Shown piece by piece: positions 14,063 to 21,800 of a stretch of 24,731 nucleotides of DNA. The number at the start of each line of letters is the position of its first letter. Position 1 is the stretch's first letter. Source of the stretch: Paulinella micropora (taxonomy: Eukaryota; Cercozoa; Imbricatea; Euglyphida); contig BJOX01000311.1 of assembly GCA_009731375.1 (NCBI GenBank), positions 147,907 through 172,637 of the forward strand, written 5' to 3'. The position numbers and the translations under genes were made by a program. Under the pieces are notes generated by a model, which made no database searches, had not been told where the DNA came from, and saw nothing but the letters and a program-made list of their open reading frames with translations.

Positions 14063-16171
14063 TTCAGTAATGTGAGTGCGTTGCACAGCAAAGGAAAGAA
14101 AGTCCCCAACTACATGTGGAGGTGGGGAGAGAGAGCAGGAAAGCAATCAGCAAGAGAGAGAGTAAAGATAGGGTTGAGAGAGGAGGTCGAGGAAGCTGAG
14201 TTAGACTCAGAGTCAGGGTCAGACAAGGAAAACCTTACCTCTTATTTTACTGAGACAGAAAGGCAGCCTACGTTAGGGGGAGATAGTGGTAAGAGTGAGA
14301 AAAGGGAGAAGAGAGGGTGGAGGAGAGGGGGAGAGTGAGTAGTCAGCTTTCACCTACTTATTCCACACCAACAACGAACAATCAAGACGAAGAGCAAGGA
14401 GCAAGTAGAGGAAAAAGAGAAGGTAGATAGAATGATAGTAGCATATGAGGAGAGTTTGGAGCATGAGATGAAAAGACAGAGAGAGGAAGCTTTTTCGTTT
14501 GTGTTTGATAAGCTAGCAGGTATGGTGAGAGACACCTCACCAGACTTTGGTCAGAACTTGCATACTGTGTGGGCAAGACTAACCAAAAGGTTTGGTAAGG
14601 TGAGTGAGGAAGATGTGCAAGATAAAATAAATGCGATGAATGCATGGACATTTGATGAGGGGTGTGATTATGCTCCGCAGTTTGATGCGTTTGTTGCGTT
14701 AGATGAAGAGCTAAAGGCAGTAGGCCATAAAACACCCCACAGAACAATGGAAACAATAATCATTAATGCCTTGCAAAACCCTGAGTATGCATCAGAGGGG
14801 TTGAGAAAGGATTGAGGAGGATGGATGAGCACGCTGAAGATGAATAAGAAGCAGCATGCATGGTCTTTTGAGGAATGGTGGGAGGAGTTGGAAGAAAGAG
14901 CATTGGAGATAGATAGGAACAAAGAGAGAGAGAACAAGATATCGATGAAGAAAGAAAAAGCACACGCAGGGAAAGATGCAAACAAAAGAGAGGAAGGGCA
15001 GAGAGGTGTGTGTTTTGGGTTTCAAAGAGAGAGTGGATGCAAGTGGGGGGATGAGTGTCGTTTTGCTCATACAAAGGGGGCAGTCACTATGCGTAGTGTG
15101 CCTGGGGTGTGCTACATGTTTGAACAGTCAGGCAGCTGTGAAAGATCTAACTATAGGTTTAAACACACCACCATCAATAAGAAAGGGGGAGCGAAAGGAA
15201 CAGGAACGAGAAAGAAGACGTGGAAGAAAGGCGAGAAATGTTTCAACTGTAACACGGAGGGGCATGTGTTCTCCGCATGTGAGAAGGAGTGCAGGATGTG
15301 TGGGGGTGAGCATAGACTGCATGAATGTGAATAGATGAAGAAGGCCAGAGAAGAGCCAGGTGAGAAGGAAGAACCGAGAGAGAAGGAAAAGAGAGCAAAA
15401 AGGAAACATGGAAAGTTTGGTAGGGGGAGTAAGTCAGACACATCTGACACAGATAGGGGGAGTGAGTCAGATACAGATGAGGAAGGTGAGAAGGTGAAAG
15501 CATTGAAAAGGATGACGAGATTTTTGACAGGGCGAGACAGAGCAGGCATGGTAAAGGAGAAGGCCCACATGAGCAAAGTGATGGTAGTACAACAGAGAGT
15601 AATCTATCGTCTATGTGAGGGGCGAGTGTAAGGTGAGCAGCAATGTTTTGTGTGCACTGATGACATGGAGAGTGAGAATGTGTTGCTGCGAGAGGCAGCT
15701 TATGGACTGTTGAGAGGGCGATTTTGCGGGCTGCATGCAGATCAGGAAAGAGAGAGAGAGAAGGAAGCCTCAGGGATGGTGGAGCAAAACATAATTAGCC
15801 CGCCTGAGCCGTTAGTTGAGAAGACGAAGAGCGCAAAGCGCAGAAATAAGAAGAAGAAAGGAAAGGTAGTGACGAAGAAGGTGGGCCCAGTAGAAGGGCC
15901 AAGGCATGTTATACCGTCCAGGAAACCTGTAGGTTTGGACGACAACGACCAACGCAACCCCTGGGGGGCGGACAGCGACATCGACAGCGACAGCAATTCA
16001 AGCTCGGGCTCGGAGCGAAGATCGGTGGGGCACGCGACGCACATGTGGTTCTACGACCCGGGTGGCGGGCTCAAGCGGCGGCAAGTGTGTGCTACGGAGA
16101 ACCAGGGAGTTAAGAGCTTCAAGGAAGCAAGGGAGCGGGGGAGTGCGCGGTGGGCGGCGCAACGACTGTGA
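14063..16171 (+). pseudogene. Plus-strand retroelement gag read in one frame through four stop codons
   Basis: One frame covers the whole 2.1 kb with no frameshift. It is interrupted by TGA at 14336-14338, TGA at 14813-14815, TAG at 15332-15334 and TAA at 15629-15631. After an acidic lead-in, 14432-14815 encodes a UBN2/retrotransposon-gag-like helical domain (VWARLTKRFGKVSEEDVQDK and ETIIINALQNP). The part 14825-15334 has a perfect CCCH finger (C-x8-C-x5-C-x3-H, CFGFQRESGC to CRFAH), a second finger with Tyr in place of the third Cys, a perfect CCHC knuckle (CFNCNTEGHVFSAC) and a second knuckle-like CRMCGGEHRLHEC. A charged Ser/Asp/Glu region follows. The part 15650-16171 has CFVC and CGLH pairs and an unrecognised C-terminus. 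This is an RNA-binding gag, either decayed or recoded. No pol follows it. Confidence 0.7.
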
Positions 16172-16401
16172 CTTTGTACGGCAGCCTCCGCATCAGAAGT
16201 TAAGTTTGGTGCGCGGACGGTGACACAAACGGTTAGTTTTATAGAGTTGAAGTTAGTATTGAGTTGGTGCATATAGTTGTTAGTACGGCTCCAGTTAATT
16301 TCTATATAGGCACGGTACCATATATGCGAGGTTGGTAGCATAAGGTAGGTGGGGCCGTTATTCCTAAATAGGGGGAGCAATGGATAATTTATTCATAATA
16401 G
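16172..16401 (+). other. Non-coding 3' region after plus-strand gag
   Basis: No gene is supported. It contains a purine run aaatagggggagcaatgg (16365-16382) that could be a polypurine tract. The best frame is a 54-codon ORF from the ATG at 16380 into the 157-bp repeat, without recognisable features. Confidence 0.4.
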
Positions 16402-16558
16402 TATTTAGTCATACCGGCCCACTCCAAGGACAATATTACCTATTTTACCTATATCACTCTAAGTGTAACGGTGAATTCAAGCTTTGGCGGTCTGGGGTTG
16501 GGGCACTTAGTGACGTGTCAGAAATCATTCAAATATCTCAGTGAAAGTAAAGTTCCGA
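16402..16558. repeat. 157-bp segment, copy 1 (identical to 17266-17422)
   Basis: The segment from tatttagtcataccggccc to gtaaagttccga is identical, base for base, to the sequence immediately right of the scaffold gap at 17256-17265. Downstream sequences then differ. It most likely reflects how two alleles or two element copies were placed in the assembly. Confidence 0.9.
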
Positions 16559-16703
16559 ACCCTCTCGTCCATTGTGTTATGGGCCTTGGCAGCGCTTGAA
16601 CTCTGGCACTGCAAGCAAAGAAAGAGGAGACCATCGCCGACCGGGAGGCGACTGTCGTCAAGGGGTTGGTGTCATTCCTGACTCGACACATTAAAAGGGA
16701 AGC
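16559..16703 (+). other. Possible coding remnant and polypurine tract before LTR B
   Basis: After a TGA at 16606-16608 one plus-strand frame reads TLALQAKKEETIADREATVV and KGLVSFLTRHIKREA, a plausible helical C-terminus. Its last codons form the purine run ttaaaagggaagc (16691-16703), directly before the LTR start at 16704. A purine tract abutting TG is the normal layout for plus-strand priming at a 3' LTR, so LTR B is probably the 3' LTR of a plus-strand element. Confidence 0.45.
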
Positions 16704-16969
16704 TGTTACAATCCCCGAAGATGGCTCAATAAAAACTCGGTAATGCAACCAGACACAAATCCCCAAAAGAAAATGATGTCTCGTTATATTAGCTCAGTGA
16801 AGCCGAAAAGAAAACGGCAACAGACCAAGGTTAAAATGGCATTAGGTCAAATCCGGCCAAACGATATTGAAAATAATGGGAAAAAACTAGGTGCACCTGA
16901 CACCAGAAAAAGTGTAACTTTTTACCGGCTATCCGGGGGGTGATGCCTACAGTACCCCTTCCCGTTTTT

Positions 16970-16998
16970 ATGACGGAAATATGCAATATTTTTGTCAT
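16970..16998 (+). repeat. LTR hairpin, copy B (13-bp stem, 3-base loop)
   Basis: atgacggaaatat pairs with atatttttgtcat around the loop gca, with two G-T pairs. The same position in copy C keeps a stem despite base changes. Confidence 0.75.
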
Positions 16999-17080
16999 AT
17001 AATTGCTGATTTCTTTTCTGCACAAACGCTACGGGGTGTCGTAACTAAGTGAATTAACCCACGGATAGACGGTGCAGTGG

Positions 17081-17090
17081 ATATATAAAA
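17081..17090 (+). promoter_or_regulatory. TATA box of LTR B
   Basis: gatatataaaacg is a good TATA box match and the most likely core promoter of the LTR. The matching position in copy C is gataaatata (18121-18130). Confidence 0.5.
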
Positions 17091-17227
17091 CGCATACGCC
17101 AGACACGAGTCAACTATAAATCTCCAGCCTCGTTTTTGTAAATAAAAACTCCTCCTTCCACACTTGTTGTCCCCCCCGTAACTTAATTCTGAGGCAGTAT
17201 GTCAAGAACAAATAGTATTACTATTGC

Positions 17228-17233
17228 AATAAA
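17228..17233 (+). terminator. Polyadenylation signal of LTR B
   Basis: aataaa lies about 145 bases after the TATA box. The equivalent site in copy C is at 18239-18244. Order and spacing fit an LTR R region on the plus strand. Confidence 0.45.
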
Positions 17234-17255
17234 AGCAGCGTTATAATTTTTCTCC

Positions 17256-17265
17256 NNNNNNNNNN
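17256..17265. other. Assembly gap (10 N) with duplicated flank
   Basis: The sequence right of this gap is an exact copy of 16402-16558, so the join is suspect. Confidence 0.95.
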
Positions 17266-17422
17266 TATTTAGTCATACCGGCCCACTCCAAGGACAATAT
17301 TACCTATTTTACCTATATCACTCTAAGTGTAACGGTGAATTCAAGCTTTGGCGGTCTGGGGTTGGGGCACTTAGTGACGTGTCAGAAATCATTCAAATAT
17401 CTCAGTGAAAGTAAAGTTCCGA
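17266..17422. repeat. 157-bp segment, copy 2 (identical to 16402-16558)
   Basis: It begins at the first base after the gap and ends at gtaaagttccga. The following sequence to 17754 differs from that after copy 1, but both lead into an LTR start. Confidence 0.9.
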
Positions 17423-17754
17423 TTCCGCTCCGTTGGAAAAAGTGAAGGTCCGGGTAGGGAAACTAGCATGTTAACCGGAGGCTCCGGGATCCCAGTTGTC
17501 TACCACCATTTTACTGAGACTTCACTGAGATTCAAAAGAACCAAAAAGGAAACCAACCTCACCAAATTGGTAATATATGAACATAAAGGCAATTCGCCAC
17601 CAGTACCAGAAAATATTGTAATACAGGAATAATTACTAAGTATTAGCTGAGTACACAGGAGAGTGAAGCTACCGTGATTATAGTGTCACAAGTTATGCTG
17701 TAGTGGACTAGGATCTAATTAACTTTCCCAATGCTCCCCCTTAATTAGGGCCTG
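17423..17754 (+). other. Retroelement 3' internal remnant before LTR C
   Basis: The only frame of note (GTG at 17405 to TAA at 17632, 75 codons, containing TSMLTGGSGIPVVYHHFTET and TNLTKLVIYEHKGNS) has no recognised motif and may be fortuitous or a broken C-terminus. No clear polypurine tract abuts the LTR start. A sequence tgctccccc (17732-17740) mirrors gggggagca at 16372-16380. Confidence 0.35.
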
Positions 17755-18285
17755 TGTAATGCCCCCAACGATAGCTCGTAAAAAGTCGGTAATACAACCA
17801 AACACAGTCCTCAAGAATGAGAATGATGTCTCGTTGTATTAGCTCAGTGAAGCCAAAAAGGAAAAGGGCAACAGACCAGGAATAAAATGGCATCAGGTCC
17901 AATCCGGACAAATAATACTGAAAAACAAGCTGGTGCACCTGTCACCAGGAAAAGGTATTTTTTACCGGCTATCCGGGGGGTGATGCCTACAGTACCCCCT
18001 CCCGATTTTATGACGGAAATAGCATTTTCGTCATACACCTTCTGATTTCTTTCTGCAAATAGTATGCGCTATGGAGTCATGCCACACAGCGCATCGACCC
18101 ACGGATAGACGCTAAAAGACGATAAATATATCCTCATACGGCACGTCAAAGCGGATTCTCTAGCCTTTCTTGTAAATTTTGAACTCCTTCCCCTCAATCT
18201 TTTTTTCTCGGCAGCATGTCAAGAACAAACGTACTATTAATAAAAAATACAAGCAACGTGATGCTTTAGTACGATTCCCCCTTTG
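17755..18285 (+). repeat. LTR copy C, diverged
   Basis: It starts tgtaatgcccccaacgatag and aligns with copy B through gatgtctcgtt, agctcagtgaagcc, taccggctatccggggggtg, atgacggaaat, acccacggatagacg and atgtcaagaacaaa. It has diverged more than A has from B, so it comes from a different or older insertion. A TATA-like site at 18121-18130 and aataaa at 18239-18244 are kept. The right end is approximate. Confidence 0.75.
18010..18034 (+). repeat. LTR hairpin, copy C (11-bp stem, 3-base loop)
   Basis: atgacggaaat pairs with attttcgtcat around the loop agc, with one G-T pair. Compared with copy B the arms differ in sequence and length but still pair. Confidence 0.75.
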
Positions 18286-18818
18286 ATCTCCTTCTTCTTC
18301 TTATCATTATCATTATTATTTCATTATTCACAGAGAGATCGTAAGTACATTGTCTTTTTTAATGACATACCCTTGTATAAGGCGGATATCCTATGATATA
18401 GTATTAGGGGGCCAGTCCTAATAGCTATATCCGAAGTCGAGGTGTATGTACCCGACCCTGCGATATACCGACACAAGTAGAGATTGACCGTGCTCAGGTA
18501 CGACAGTATATAATCTATCGTAAAAAATAATTTAATGAAAGTTTCAGAGAACATTTCATTTTCGAGAACATCATCCCAGGACTTGGAAAGGGTCATACCC
18601 GGGAACACCATCGCTCAATACACTAGCGATCCCCGTATACGGTGTAGTATCATCGTCGATCGACCTTTCGCACTCGTATGTTGCGATCGAATGCCAAGTT
18701 ATATCACTGAGTCTTTTTAATATTCATATTGATAACTGATGATGCATGATCAAATCATGATACGCCGTGGGCAATCAATCAGTTTATTTGAGACGCATAA
18801 AGAAAAATAGTTTCTTTG
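18286..18818. other. Non-coding 3' flank of retroelement 2
   Basis: This is AT-rich, with simple ttc/att runs at the left end (about 18293-18330). Read on the minus strand, that end gives a purine-rich stretch (gaagaagaaggagatcaaag) that could be a polypurine tract of retroelement 2. An open frame on the minus strand (18324-18611, from a GTG) shows no recognisable protein features and is not called a gene. No 3' LTR for retroelement 2 could be proven. Confidence 0.4.
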
Positions 18819-21800
18819 TCACTGCCTTCGTCGTCTGGCGCGGATTTCTTTGCCTGGTGGAGGACCACCAACAAAAGTCAGATCGAACTTTGACTGTTCG
18901 AGAATGTCCCAGATCTTATTAGGGATTCCGCCCAACGATAATTCAAAAGGGACATCAAGCACTCCTCTTGGCAGTGTCTGAATGGTCCACGCAGTGTAAT
19001 CCTTGTCTCTGGGAGTAATTGTATCATCCCATGTCTCGAGACTTTTTGCGTCTTTATATACTGGCAGATAATGTCTTGCCTTTGGATCGATTCTCAACCT
19101 GATACTTCTCCAGAACTGGAGTATCGGTTGTACTATCTTTGCGGCTGATGATATTTTGAGTGTCCGTGTGACACGCATCTGTCGTGGGACCGCCACGACC
19201 CACATCAAGTATAAGTCTGAGAGAGTGTCATCAGCGACATGTTGTTCCGCTGGTCTCATCAGATAGAAAATATTTTTCACCCATGCGATGGTTGCTATCG
19301 CATCGCCTTCCTTCCATCGCTCATGGACAATCTCAACGTTGCCCGCGTTTGGGTCAGTGTCCGTCCCCTCCTCCTCCTGGTGGACGTCCTTTGATCTCAT
19401 CGACCTCATCGCCTTCCTCGGTTGGTCGTTGATAAGATCATTCCGCGCTCTCCTTAGCTGCGCCTCTGTGATCTTCTCCTTCTTTCCGCTATGCTCTCGC
19501 GGAGACTTGGACTGAGTCCCCACCGCGCTTATGCGGTCAGTCTTCTCCTTGCTGTCCACCTCACTCTCCTCCTTCTCAGCTATCGGTGCCCGATAAGCAT
19601 CGTCTTGGTCTATGCCAGCCTCCTTGTGGATGGGCGGCACCTCTTTGAAATCATCCTTCATCCGTTTTAACGCCTCCTCAACGGATTCATCTTCCAGTAA
19701 GAAGGGATCATACTTAATCAGCCTTCTTACATTCACAATTTGCACCTTCCCTCTACCCCTGATCTTGTAATTCAGAGGTCCCGTCTGTTCCATAATCTGA
19801 TAAGGTCCTTTCCAGTGAGTGAACAGCTTAGAGCTGACTCCCTTCGGGACTTGAGGATGGTACAATAGTACAATATCCCCGACCTGGAACTTGATCTGAT
19901 CCAAGTGCGCTTGTCGCACCCCTTCAGCATCAGTCTTTCGGCGCTCCGCCTCTCTATGCGCCCTGACTATTTGTTCCGCCTCCATCTTCACTCTAAGTCT
20001 CATCCCAAACAACTCATCCGCATCCGCCCAAGTGTCTTTTGGGTGAAGGAGCGAAGTCGGGATATCAGGCTCACGCCCATATACTAACTGATATGGCGAG
20101 ATTGAGCTCTTCGAGCCTCCTAACGCCGTAGAGGGTAGACAGTTCATTGCAAACGCAAATGATGGTGCTGCCTCGACCCATGCTCTTTGATTCTCCTTCT
20201 TCGTGCAATACATCTTTAGCGAGGCTTTGAGGGGTCTGTGTACCCGCTCGATTTTCCCATTTGCTCGCGGGTTATAGGCAGTAACATATTGCCATTTCAT
20301 CCCGTAATACTTAGATAGTTTGTCGATGACCTCGTTATTAAAGTCCGAGCCTCGATCAGAACATATCTTTCTTGGTACTCCGATCTGTGAGATGATCCTA
20401 TCGATCAGCGCCTCGGCCGTCGTCTTGCCGGTAACGTCTTTGACAGGGATGATCCACACATAGTTGGTGGCTCTGTCAATAGCCGTAAGGAGGTATTTGT
20501 AACCATCCTTCGATTCTGGGAAAGGTCCCACATGATCAATGTGTATAAACTCAAACATCCCCGCATGAAGAGGAAATTCGCCAATCAGGCCGAAATTTGC
20601 CTTCAGTGGTGTTTTGTTTATCTTGCACGGGATGCATGCATCCACCGCCTGATCTATCTCCTCCTTCATCTTCTTCCACCAGAATCGCCTCGCTACGAAC
20701 ATATGAGTTCGTTGTCGACCCGGATGCGCCAAAAGTGGGCAATTGTGGGCTGCGACAAATATAAATCGTCTCAGACTCTCCGGTACCCAAAGGGTCCATT
20801 TGTCCGGCTGTGACGCATAGCGACCGTGAAGGCCCTTGTACCACAGTAGACCATCTCTCCATCCCATCTCCTTCATCTGATCTTTGATCGCTTTCGTCAT
20901 CCGTAGCTCATCCGGGTTCTGATATAACTGTATCAGTTCTTTAAACTCCGGATCTTGAGCCTGTTGTTGCCTCCATGCGGTAGGCGAGGCTATATGGATA
21001 GTACCATCTTCTAGCCGTACCCCGATTCTTTCCGGGTCATCGTCTAGGTCACTTCTCCGCTCTTGAGGAGGCTCCGCATAAACTTCCTGCGTCTCCTCTT
21101 CCTCTCTTATGTTCGCCTTCGCATTCTCATATACCTCATAGGACCACTCAGCGTCCTCCTGGGTATGTAGCTCACAACATATCCCGTGATCCGGGCCTTG
21201 TGGACTGTACCGTAGACCTGTGCGGTCATATCGGACTCCACTCGCCATCTCCATCGCCTCAATGTGGCTGACCTCATACACCTTGTCAGTGGACAAGTCT
21301 TCCATCTCCACCGTGGACACCAACGCCGATACTTCTGAGTTAAACTCTAGCCTAGAGAGGCTATCAGCGACCACATTTCGCTTTCCCGGTAGATGGACCA
21401 TTGTAAAATCGAAACAAGACAAGAACGCTTGCCACCGCGCCAGCCGTCCCGTCTGTTCATGATTCATCAACCATAACAGGTTATGATGATCAGTTCTGAC
21501 AGTAAATTGAGGTCCTCCCCACAAATACTCTCTGAGCCTCTTGAGGGCCCATACTACCGCCAACGCCTCTCTTTGCCTTGTGCAATAGTTTCTCTCCGCC
21601 GCACACAACTTCCTACTAATAAACATGATTGGGCGTAATTTCTTCTCCTCATCCTCTTGTTGTAATACAGCCCCAATCGCAAACTTAGATGCGTCTGTAT
21701 CGACTACGAATTGTTTCGTAAAGTCGGGCATCGTTAACACCAGTCCTCCGTCTTTCGGGTCTTTGTAAATGAGATCTTTGAGCGCATGAAACGCTTGCAA

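Larger units (their letters stand above)
16704..17255 (+). repeat. LTR copy B, nearly complete, cut by the scaffold gap
   Basis: It starts tgttacaatccccgaagat, matches LTR fragment A for 247 bases, and matches copy C over its full length with moderate divergence. A TATA box (atatataaaa, 17081-17090) is followed about 140 bases later by aataaa (17228-17233), which supports the plus orientation. The right end is uncertain: a CA is present in aataaaagca at about 17237, or the LTR may continue into the gap. It overlaps an open frame (16743-16943) also present in the other copies that looks fortuitous. Confidence 0.8.

Noticed and set aside
14382-15576. Several minus-strand ORFs rich in Ser, Leu, Pro and His over the plus-strand gag
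   Set aside because: They are the complement of purine-rich coding sequence, and their low-complexity composition is typical of antisense shadows. The plus strand shows real zinc-finger motifs.
14063-16171. Reassigned genetic code (UGA or all stops read as sense) to explain the stops in gag
   Set aside because: TAA, TAG and TGA all terminate other genes in the window (for example TGA at 539-541, TAG at 864-866, TAA after the integrase), and Trp is encoded by TGG throughout. Local decay fits better.
16372-17740. Imperfect inverted pair gggggagcaatgg / ccaatgctccccc as possible terminal repeats of a DNA transposon
   Set aside because: Only 13 bases with one mismatch, and the interval includes a scaffold gap and an assembly duplication. 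No transposase is present, so chance or polypurine-tract similarity is more likely.
18324-18611. Minus-strand ORF of 95 codons after the pol stop, considered as an envelope-like or accessory gene
   Set aside because: It starts at GTG and shows no signal peptide, membrane segment or motif. The region is AT-rich and likely 3' untranslated.
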